NCBI GenBank assembly: GCA_903858875.1 | Contig: CAIOKP010000213.1 | Span: forward strand, 1 to 38,718 | Direction of reading: 5' to 3' | DNA length: 38,718 nt | Origin: an uncultured Sphingomonadales bacterium | GTDB lineage: Bacteria > Pseudomonadota > Alphaproteobacteria > Sphingomonadales > Sphingomonadaceae | Part shown: piece by piece, positions 14,555 to 21,070 of the stretch | Numbering within the stretch: position 1 is the stretch's first letter | How the letters are laid out: every line of letters starts with the position of its first letter | The notes under the pieces: model-generated | Told to the model about the DNA's origin: nothing | What the model saw: the letters and a program-made list of their open reading frames with translations, nothing else | The model's database searches: none | Position numbers and translations under genes: made by a program

Positions 14555-15004
14555 TTGCGAAAGCTGTTGATCGGCGCTGTGTTGGTGTTGGCGATGGGGC
14601 CTGCCGTTTCGGCCAAGCCTGCCGCGACCTGTCGCCTGACGCCCAAACAGGTTGTGACCCGGTTCATGACCGAATTCTATGTTGAAAAGCACGTGCGCCA
14701 TGCCTTTGAAACATGGGTGGCGCCGGGGTATATTCAGCATAATCCTTATGCCGGCACGGGCCGCGATGCGGCTATCGCCTTTCTCGAACCGTTTTTGCAA
14801 AGCCCCGATGTACGCTATGACATCAAGCGGATCATCGGCGATGGCCCATTGGTCGCGGTCCATTCCCATGGCTGGATGAAGGCGGGCGATCCGGGGGTGG
14901 CGGTGATCGACATCCTGCGCGTCGAACAGTGCAAAGTGGTTGAACATTGGGATGTGGTGCAACCGGTGCCGGCAACATCCGCCAATACCAATACGATGTT
15001 TTAA
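14555..15004 (+). CDS. exported SnoaL-like paralogue
   Basis: A 149-aa protein with a clear Sec signal peptide 'MRKLLIGAVLVLAMGPAVSA' and a mature SnoaL-like domain closely patterned on the preceding gene: 'WVAPGYIQHNPYAGTGRDAA', 'VAVHSHGWMKAGDPGVAVID', 'VVEHWDVVQPVP...NTNTMF'. The start is a TTG at 14555, decided by GGAGGAG at 14541-14547 with ideal spacing; the track ORF uses a wrong upstream start. Gap to the previous gene is 28 bases and to the SDR 11 bases. The pair looks like a tandem duplication in which one copy gained export. A second conserved cysteine pair is possible (Cys near residues 27 and 128). Function unknown. Confidence 0.82.
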   Translation: MRKLLIGAVLVLAMGPAVSAKPAATCRLTPKQVVTRFMTEFYVEKHVRHAFETWVAPGYIQHNPYAGTGRDAAIAFLEPFLQSPDVRYDIKRIIGDGPLVAVHSHGWMKAGDPGVAVIDILRVEQCKVVEHWDVVQPVPATSANTNTMF

Positions 15005-15015
15005 AGGGGCCTGAC

Positions 15016-15768
15016 ATGGTGGCTATTTCGGGACGTTTCGTTGATCGTTGCGTGGTGATTTTGGGCGGCACCGCGGGGATCGGCCGCGCCGCGGCGCACC
15101 TGTTTGCGGCCGAGGGCGCGAAAGTGGCCGTGACCGGGCGCGATGCTGCCGCCTTGCGCGCGGTAGCAGAGGATCTCGACGCGCTGGCGATCCGCAGCGA
15201 CATGGGCGACACGGCACAGACCGCCGCCGCCATGGGCGAGATCGAGGAAGCGCTGGGCGGGATCGACGTATTGTTCGTCAATGCGGGCGTCGGCGGCTTT
15301 GCGATGGTGCCAGAGGTGACCGAGGCGTTTTGGGACGGCATCCATTCGGTCAACCTGCGCGGCGCGTTCTTTGCCATTCAGGCCGCTTTGCCCCTGATGC
15401 GCGATGGCGGCAGCATCGTGATCACCGGTTCCATCGGGTCGGTCGCGGCCGTGCCGGGCAACGTGGTCTATGCCGCCGCCAAGGCGGGCCTGCGCGCGAT
15501 GGCCCGCATCGTGGGCAAGGAATTGCTGCCCCGCCGCATCCGCGTCAACATGGTGTCACCCGGGCCGACCGATACCGAAATATTCAAGCGTGACGCCAGC
15601 GCAGAGGAAATTCAGGGTATCAAGGACATGATGGCCGGCGTCGTGCCGATGGGCCGTATGGGCACTTCCGAAGAGATCGCGCGCGCGGTACTGTTCCTTG
15701 CCAGCGCGGATGCAAGCTTTATTAATGGCGTCGATCTCTACGTCGATGGGGGCTGCGTCGAGCTTTAA
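15016..15768 (+). CDS. SDR-family oxidoreductase (FabG-like)
   Basis: A 250-aa classical SDR with 'LGGTAGIGRAAA' for NAD(P) at about residue 16, 'DVLFVNAGVG' near 83, Ser in 'IVITGSIGSV', 'YAAAK' (Tyr-x3-Lys) near 155, 'VSPGPTDTEIF' and the usual C-terminal 'NGVDLYVDGG'. Size and motifs fit cytoplasmic 3-oxoacyl reductase-like SDRs. AAAGGGG precedes the ATG at 15016. Third gene of the SnoaL/SnoaL/SDR operon, followed by a hairpin terminator. It likely oxidises or reduces an alcohol/ketone intermediate; the substrate is not evident. It differs from the LigD-like SDR at 8588 in lacking the long C-terminal extension. Confidence 0.87.
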   Translation: MVAISGRFVDRCVVILGGTAGIGRAAAHLFAAEGAKVAVTGRDAAALRAVAEDLDALAIRSDMGDTAQTAAAMGEIEEALGGIDVLFVNAGVGGFAMVPEVTEAFWDGIHSVNLRGAFFAIQAALPLMRDGGSIVITGSIGSVAAVPGNVVYAAAKAGLRAMARIVGKELLPRRIRVNMVSPGPTDTEIFKRDASAEEIQGIKDMMAGVVPMGRMGTSEEIARAVLFLASADASFINGVDLYVDGGCVEL

Positions 15769-15792
15769 GGTTTAAAGAGCTGTGAGAGGGGG

Positions 15793-15828
15793 AGAGGGCG
15801 TCGCCGGTTTTGCCGGAGGGCGCCCTCT
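15793..15828. terminator. hairpin terminator between convergent operons
   Basis: AGAGGGCG (15793-15800) pairs with CGCCCTCT (15821-15828), and an inner CCGG/CCGG stem closes on a TTTTG loop. Only a short T run follows. It lies 25 bases after the SDR stop, in front of the repeat that abuts the aldehyde dehydrogenase stop. Confidence 0.65.
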
Positions 15829-15840
15829 TTCGGTTTGAAG

Positions 15841-15880
15841 GTCAAGGCGCGAGGAGGATGGCCCTCGCACCTACCCCTTG
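15841..15880. repeat. palindromic 3'-end repeat (GCGCGAGG / CCCTCGCAC)
   Basis: GGCGCGAGG...CCCTCGCACC is followed by CTACCCCTT and directly abuts the stop codon of the aldehyde dehydrogenase. The same layout (gene stop, AAGGGRTAGG, GYGCGAGGG stem-loop) is seen at 9519, 21028 and 36482. Confidence 0.65.
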
Positions 15881-17344
15881 TCACAACACCGATGGCATTC
15901 CATCGATCAGGATCGTCTTCAATTCGGTATAACCAAGCAGCCCTTCAAGCCCGCCCTCACGCCCGAGGCCCGATTGTTTGAACCCGCCGAACGGCAGGCC
16001 GAAATCCATCCGCAAGCCATTTTGTCCGACCGCACCTGTGCGCAACTGGCGCGCGATGCGATAGGCGGCATCGGCGTCGCCGGTCAGCACCGACCCGTTG
16101 AGGCCGAAGTTGGAATCGTTGGCGATGCGGATGGCGTCCTCCTCATCGTCGTAGGGGATCAGTGCCAGCACCGGGCCAAAGATTTCCTCCTGCGCGATGC
16201 GGCTGGCATTATCGACATTGGCGAACAGGGTCGGCTCGATGAAATAACCCTTGGGCAGATGGGCCGGACGCTTGCCGCCGCACACGAGGGTCGCGGTTTT
16301 TTGCCCTTCGGCGATATACATCTCGATCCGCTCCAACTGCCGCTTCATCGCGACGGGGCCGAGCTGGGTTGCGGGATCGTCGCTGTGGCCGATCACGGTC
16401 TTGGCCATTTCGGCGGCGATGGCGGCGGCCAGTTCGTCATGCCGCGCGCGCGATACCAACACGCGCGACAGCATGGCGCAGACCTGCCCGCTCATCAGCG
16501 TGATGGTCCCGGCGAACAGTTTGGCGGCGGCCTCGATCGGGAAATCGTCCAAGACGATTGCCGCCGATTTGCCGCCCAGTTCCAGCGTGCAGCGGGCGAT
16601 ACGTTCGCCGCACACGCTGGCGATGCGTTTGCCGGCGACGGTTGATCCGGTGAACGACACTTTGTCGATGCCGGGGTTGCAGACGAGGTGATCCGACGCC
16701 TCGCGGTGGCCGGTGACGAGGTTGACGATGCCGGCTGGCACGCCTGCCGCCTCGGCCGCCTCGGCGATGATATAGGCCTCGAGCGGGGTTTCGGGGCTGG
16801 GCTTCATGATGACGGCGCAACCGGCGGCCAGCGCATAGGCGACCTTGTTGAGCATGATGCCATAGGGCCCGTTCCACGGCGCGATGGCGGCGACCACGCC
16901 AACGGGTTCATAGGCGACGAGGCCGACGGCGGCGCCCACGGTCGGGCGCTGTTCGACAAAGGCAAAGCCCTCCGCCATGGTGATGATATTGTCGAAGGTC
17001 ATGTTCGACCCGGCCTGCATCATGCCGGCAAAGCTGGCGAGGCCGCCCATTTGCAGCGTCCATGCGCGGGCGACTTCACCGACGCGGGCGTGCAGGATCG
17101 CGGACATCCGGCGCATGACGGCGACGCGGTCGGCTGGCGCCATGCGCGGCCATGGGCCATGGTCGAACGCGGTGCGGGCGGCGGCGACGGCGGCGTCCAT
17201 GTCGGCCTCATCGGCCTCGGCGACGGCGGCGAACACTTCTTCGGTGTTGGGATTGACCTGGTCGATCATCCGGCCGCTGTGGGCCGGGACCCAGGCGCCG
17301 CCGATGAACAGGCGGTCGGGGTGGCGGATTTGTGGGTCGGTCAT
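15881..17344 (-). CDS. NAD(P)-dependent aldehyde dehydrogenase
   Basis: A 487-aa ALDH-superfamily enzyme with 'PWNGPYG' in the cofactor region, 'KPSPETPLEA', 'FTGSTVAGK', catalytic base Glu in 'LELGGKSA' (about residue 260), catalytic Cys in 'SGQVCAMLSRV' (about 293), 'EEIFGPVLALIPYDDE' and 'PFGGFKQSGLGREGG'. It oxidises an aldehyde to the acid in the cytoplasm. The ATG at 17344 has GAGAGG six bases upstream; an ATG at 17350 abuts that site and is less likely. Third gene of the CCD/NmrA/ALDH operon. Cleavage of a stilbene-type double bond by the first gene would give aromatic aldehydes, a natural substrate for this enzyme. Vanillin-type or coniferaldehyde-type specificity cannot be told from sequence. 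Confidence 0.93.
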   Translation of the reverse strand: MTDPQIRHPDRLFIGGAWVPAHSGRMIDQVNPNTEEVFAAVAEADEADMDAAVAAARTAFDHGPWPRMAPADRVAVMRRMSAILHARVGEVARAWTLQMGGLASFAGMMQAGSNMTFDNIITMAEGFAFVEQRPTVGAAVGLVAYEPVGVVAAIAPWNGPYGIMLNKVAYALAAGCAVIMKPSPETPLEAYIIAEAAEAAGVPAGIVNLVTGHREASDHLVCNPGIDKVSFTGSTVAGKRIASVCGERIARCTLELGGKSAAIVLDDFPIEAAAKLFAGTITLMSGQVCAMLSRVLVSRARHDELAAAIAAEMAKTVIGHSDDPATQLGPVAMKRQLERIEMYIAEGQKTATLVCGGKRPAHLPKGYFIEPTLFANVDNASRIAQEEIFGPVLALIPYDDEEDAIRIANDSNFGLNGSVLTGDADAAYRIARQLRTGAVGQNGLRMDFGLPFGGFKQSGLGREGGLEGLLGYTELKTILIDGMPSVL

Positions 17345-17364
17345 GGGCATCCTCTCAATATTTT

Positions 17365-18300
17365 TCAGGCGCCAGCGGGCTGGGCAGCGGCGCGCAAGCT
17401 GTCGGCGTGGTTTTCGATCATCTGGCGGACGGAGCGCGCGGGATGGCCGGTCAGCCGGGCGACATCGTCCGACTGGATGGCGAGGAACCCTTCGCGGATG
17501 GCTTGGCCAAAGGTGACCATGTCGTCGCTGTTCCATGGAATGCCGCCGATGGCCTGATCATCGACCGGGCGGCGCGGAATGCCCATCGCGTCGAAAATCG
17601 CATATTGCGCGGCGTCATCGACCGCGACATGGGGGATGGCAACGCCCGTCACCTCGGACAGGATCGCGGCGACTTGGGTGAAACTCTGTAATTCGGGGCC
17701 GGTGATGTCGTAGGTCCGCCCCTCGTGCCCGGTGCCGGTCAGCACGGCGCAGGCGCTGTCGATGCAATCGTCGCGCCAGACCATCGCTTCGCGCCCATCG
17801 CCGCTGTTCGACACCCATTGCCGCCCGGCCATCATGCCGGGGCCGGCCATCACGATCATGGCATCGGCGTAATGCGCATCGCGCAACATCGTCCACGCAC
17901 AGCCCGACGCCTTGATCAGCCGTTCCGTCTCGATATGGTCGTGGCGGACTTCGGCGGGGTTGGCGGGATCGTCGATGCCGATGAAGCTGGTATAGACGAT
18001 GTGGCGGACCCCGGCGCCGGCGGCGGCGTCGATCGCGGCCTTGTGCTGTGCGATGCGGGCGCCGACGCGGGTGCCGGAAATCAACATCATCTGATCCGCG
18101 CCCGCGACCGCCGCCGCCAGTGTTTCGGGCAGATCAAAATCACCATAGCGCACGGTGCAACCTTGCGCTTCGCGTGCGGCCAGCTTGGCGGGCGAGCGGG
18201 TGATCAGGATGAGATCCGCCGCCCGACCGGCGGCGATCAGCCGGTCGGTCAGCCCGCGGCCATAATTGCCGCTGGCCCCGGTGATGACGATTTTGCCCAT
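17365..18300 (-). CDS. NmrA-like NAD(P)-binding oxidoreductase
   Basis: A 311-aa atypical SDR with N-terminal 'MGKIVITGASGNYGRGLTDR' (glycine-rich NAD(P) loop), 'YGDFDLPETLAAAVAGADQM', and 'HDHIETERLIKASGCAWTML', like NmrA and NADPH:quinone oxidoreductase QorB relatives. The same superfamily includes plant and sphingomonad pinoresinol reductases and isoflavone-reductase-like enzymes. It lacks the Tyr-x3-Lys of classical SDRs. The gene starts 4 bases after the CCD stop and ends 20 bases before the ALDH start, so all three are one operon. A reductase step on a quinone, quinone-methide-like or lignan-like intermediate is possible; a redox-sensing role without catalysis is the alternative. Confidence 0.83.
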   Translation of the reverse strand: MGKIVITGASGNYGRGLTDRLIAAGRAADLILITRSPAKLAAREAQGCTVRYGDFDLPETLAAAVAGADQMMLISGTRVGARIAQHKAAIDAAAGAGVRHIVYTSFIGIDDPANPAEVRHDHIETERLIKASGCAWTMLRDAHYADAMIVMAGPGMMAGRQWVSNSGDGREAMVWRDDCIDSACAVLTGTGHEGRTYDITGPELQSFTQVAAILSEVTGVAIPHVAVDDAAQYAIFDAMGIPRRPVDDQAIGGIPWNSDDMVTFGQAIREGFLAIQSDDVARLTGHPARSVRQMIENHADSLRAAAQPAGA

Positions 18301-18304
18301 CGGA

Positions 18305-19813
18305 TCAGGCCACCGCCGCGTCGAGTTGCGCCTGTGGCACCCACCAGCCATGCACTTGCGGGCGCAGGCGGGTCGGGATGGCAACCTTGGCGACCGGCCC
18401 TGCGGCCAGATCGCCCGCGTTCAGCACCCATGCGGCGTGTTCATAGGTATTGTCGCCGGTCTGATGATCGACAATCGCCACGATCCAGCCGAGGTGGCCC
18501 GGCGTTGCCGATGGCACATGCACCGGCTCGTTAAACGACCAGCCAACCGGCAGCGGCAGCGCATCGACGACATGCCCGGCCTGCGGGCGACCATGCACAA
18601 AGTCCAGCCGCAGCAGGCAATTGAACATCGCATAGACCGGCCCGCCCATCAGCGGCGGCCCCTTCATCTGCGGGTCCATCGACAGCATCCAGCCATAGGG
18701 ATTGGGCCGCCCCTGCATCGCCGCCGGGATCAGCGGGAAATCGCCCGGCGGGCCGATGATCGTCTCGGTCACCTCGTCGCTCTCGCCCTTGAAATCGACG
18801 GTCCAGCGGGTCAGCGCGCCTTGCACTTCGTGTGGCGCCATGTGGATGCCCGACGCTTCGCGGATGAATGGAAAGGCGTTCACATTCGACAGGCATTGGT
18901 CGAAATGAATGCGGCCATCGGCATCCTCGAACGCGTTCATCATGTGATAGCACGAGACACCCTTTGGCCCCCGGAACCAGCGCATTTCGGACACATCGCC
19001 ATAGCGCGGCATCACGCCCAGCCAGCTGTCGAGCGCCATGTCATGCACCCAGTGATCGCCACCGCTACGCAGCCGCTCGATATCGGCGGTGGTCGGATAG
19101 ATCGGGAACAGGGCGTAATGTTCGGTGATCGTGAAGTCGTGCATCATCGCGCAATAGGGCGCGTCAAACCATTGTTCGCGCACCAGTTTGCCGGTGGGGT
19201 CGACCACCGCATAGGCGATTTTGGTGCTGGCGAGGCCGTCGGCCTCATAGCCGTAAAGAAACAATTCGCCGGTTTGGGCGTCAATGCGGACATGTGCCGT
19301 CATCGTTTCGGATTTCAGCGCGCCGTCGAAATCATAGCTGCCGAGCGTGTCGAGCGTGATCGGATCAACGCGATAGGGGCGGCCATCTTCCTTGGCCATC
19401 AACAGGCGGCCGGCGTGCCAGACCGGGGTTGTATTGGCGACGGTGCGATCGACGCCCGCCATGTCGGCATCATCGGTAAAGGCGTTGCGATACCGGCCAA
19501 AGCGCGCGCGCCCCGCTTCGTTTTCCGCCAGCCAGCGCGCGGTGCGGACATAGCGCATGGTGAAATCGGCGGTGCCATCGGCGTTGAACGACAGGCGGCT
19601 GACCATGCCGTCGCCCGACAGCACATTGTCGTCGGCGAATTTGGGCGGGAAATGCGGATCGGGAATCGCGCGGTAAAAGCTGCCGCGCACTTCGGCTGGC
19701 AAAGTGCCTTCGACGGGCAGGGCGCTCAGCGCGACTTCCTGACCGACCGGCTGATTTAGCCCGATAAAATGCGGCGTCTGCGGAAAAGTCGCGTCACTGT
19801 TCGAGGCTGTCAT
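18305..19813 (-). CDS. carotenoid-cleavage/lignostilbene dioxygenase family enzyme
   Basis: About 502 aa, the usual length of the RPE65/CCD family. The four iron-binding histidines are visible: 'TAHVRID' (about 172), 'MMHDFT' (about 230), 'CYHMMNAFED' (about 295) and 'QVHGWW' near the C-terminus, with 'GSFYRAIPDPHFPP' and 'LSGDGMVSRL' at the N-terminus. These enzymes cleave a C=C bond with oxygen; bacterial relatives act on lignostilbenes (LSD, NOV1) or isoeugenol (Iem) and give vanillin-type aldehydes. A lysine matching the phenolate-binding Lys of LSDs is present in 'LLMAKEDGRPY', but the usual nearby Tyr appears to be Trp ('RTARWLAENEAG'). Starts at 19813, 19819 and 19822 are all possible; 19813 has the best spacing from GGGTAGGG. 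First gene of its operon. Confidence 0.88.
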   Translation of the reverse strand: MTASNSDATFPQTPHFIGLNQPVGQEVALSALPVEGTLPAEVRGSFYRAIPDPHFPPKFADDNVLSGDGMVSRLSFNADGTADFTMRYVRTARWLAENEAGRARFGRYRNAFTDDADMAGVDRTVANTTPVWHAGRLLMAKEDGRPYRVDPITLDTLGSYDFDGALKSETMTAHVRIDAQTGELFLYGYEADGLASTKIAYAVVDPTGKLVREQWFDAPYCAMMHDFTITEHYALFPIYPTTADIERLRSGGDHWVHDMALDSWLGVMPRYGDVSEMRWFRGPKGVSCYHMMNAFEDADGRIHFDQCLSNVNAFPFIREASGIHMAPHEVQGALTRWTVDFKGESDEVTETIIGPPGDFPLIPAAMQGRPNPYGWMLSMDPQMKGPPLMGGPVYAMFNCLLRLDFVHGRPQAGHVVDALPLPVGWSFNEPVHVPSATPGHLGWIVAIVDHQTGDNTYEHAAWVLNAGDLAAGPVAKVAIPTRLRPQVHGWWVPQAQLDAAVA

Positions 19814-19852
19814 GGCCATCATCCCTACCCATGTTTCTGTTTTGTGTAAAAG

Positions 19853-19864
19853 TAACGATTGTTA
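19853..19864. promoter_or_regulatory. putative divergent operator (TAACGATTGTTA)
   Basis: TAACGATTGTTA matches the perfect palindrome at 4489 (TAACAATTGTTA) at 11 of 12 positions. It lies 40 bases before the CCD start and 195 bases before the divergent hydrolase gene, so it most directly controls the CCD/NmrA/ALDH operon. Confidence 0.65.
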
Positions 19865-20058
19865 TGATCTTACCCGCTTTGCCACCGCTTTCAAGCCCCC
19901 AGCCGGCGCGGGCGCAGATTTTCATTTGCTGCGCAGCGATGCCCCTGTGTCGCGGATAAAATGTGTCGCGGTTGTGTTCCGGGGCCATCTGCGTCAGTTT
20001 GCGCGCGGATGGCGCGCTGCGGCCATACCGCGTGGCGACACGAAGGAGGACGAGCAAG

Positions 20059-20934
20059 ATGTGCGATGATTTCACCCTGACCGACGATGACGCCAAGGCG
20101 GCAGCGCGTGGGCTGTCCCGCCGCGATTTTTCCGCGATGACGGCGATCACCGCCGCCACCGCGATGGCCAGCGCCAATGCGGCGATTGCCGCGGGGCCGG
20201 CGCTGGTCGAGCGTGACGTGACGGTCACGACGCCCGATGGCGCCTGCGATGCGGTGCTGTTCCACCCGGCCAAGGGGCGGCACCCTGGCGTGATCATGTG
20301 GCCCGACATTGCCGGCCTTCGCCCCGCGTATCGGGTGATGGCGCGGCGCTTGGCGGCGGATGGCTATGCGGTGTTGCTGGTCAACCATTACTATCGCAAC
20401 GCCCATGCGCCGATCATGGCCACGATGGCCGAATGGCGCACGCCCGAGGGGCAGGAAAAGCTCAAACCGATGATCGCGGCGATCACGCCTGCGGGCATTG
20501 CGCGCGATGCCAAGGCGTTCGTGGCGTTTCTCGACAAGCAGCCCGCCGTCGATACCAAGCGCGGTATTGGCAGCTGCGGCTATTGCATGACGGGCCCGTA
20601 TACTGTGCGCACCGCGGCGGCGGTGCCGGGGCGGGTTACCGCTGCGGCCTCGTTCCATGGCGCCGGATTGGTGGGGGAAGAGGCCGATAGCCCCAACCGA
20701 TTGATCGCGGCGACGCGGGCCAGCTTCCTGTTTGCCATTGCCCAGAACGACGACGTTCGCGCGCCTGGCGACAAGGACGCGTTGCGTGCCGCCGCCAGCG
20801 CGGCGCATCGCCCCGCCGAGGTCGAGGTGTATCACGCCGACCACGGTTGGTGCACGCTGGACGCGCCGTCGTATAACAAGGGGGAGGCGGAACGGGCCTG
20901 GGCGCGGATGTTGGTGTTGTTCGGGAAATTGTAA
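20059..20934 (+). CDS. dienelactone-hydrolase family protein with Tat-like signal
   Basis: A 291-aa alpha/beta hydrolase. The nucleophile cysteine sits in 'GSCGYCMTGPYT' (DLH-type GYCxxG), the acid in 'AQNDDVRAP' and the histidine in 'YHADHGWC'. The N-terminus 'GLSRRDFSAMTAITAATAMA' has a twin-arginine motif and a hydrophobic Ala-rich stretch, so export through Tat is likely; classical dienelactone hydrolases are cytoplasmic. AGGAGGA precedes the ATG at 20059 with good spacing. It is alone in its transcription unit, divergent from the CCD operon, and followed by a hairpin. It would hydrolyse an ester or lactone, perhaps in the periplasm; the substrate is unknown. Confidence 0.86.
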   Translation: MCDDFTLTDDDAKAAARGLSRRDFSAMTAITAATAMASANAAIAAGPALVERDVTVTTPDGACDAVLFHPAKGRHPGVIMWPDIAGLRPAYRVMARRLAADGYAVLLVNHYYRNAHAPIMATMAEWRTPEGQEKLKPMIAAITPAGIARDAKAFVAFLDKQPAVDTKRGIGSCGYCMTGPYTVRTAAAVPGRVTAAASFHGAGLVGEEADSPNRLIAATRASFLFAIAQNDDVRAPGDKDALRAAASAAHRPAEVEVYHADHGWCTLDAPSYNKGEAERAWARMLVLFGKL

Positions 20935-20940
20935 AAAGAG

Positions 20941-20970
20941 AAGGGCAGGGGGCGATTGCTCCCTGCCCTT
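20941..20970 (+). terminator. hairpin terminator after the hydrolase gene
   Basis: AAGGGCAGGG (20941-20950) pairs with CCCTGCCCTT (20961-20970) around a 10-base loop. It starts 6 bases after the stop codon. The T tract is short, so efficiency is uncertain. Confidence 0.7.
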
Positions 20971-21027
20971 GCGATCGTCATCTGATCTGTCCGCCGTGTC
21001 GTAAGATCTTGGGCGGTGGGACCGGGT

Positions 21028-21062
21028 GTGCGAGGGGCCAACCCCCTCGCACCTATCCCTTA
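21028..21062. repeat. palindromic 3'-end repeat next to TonB receptor 2 stop
   Basis: GTGCGAGGGG (21028-21037) and CCCCTCGCAC (21043-21052) form a perfect 10-bp stem, followed by CTATCCCTT. The TonB receptor stop lies just beyond. Member of the family at 9519, 15841 and 36482, and perhaps a terminator for the minus-strand receptor gene. Confidence 0.7.
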
Positions 21063-21070
21063 TCCCGCGA

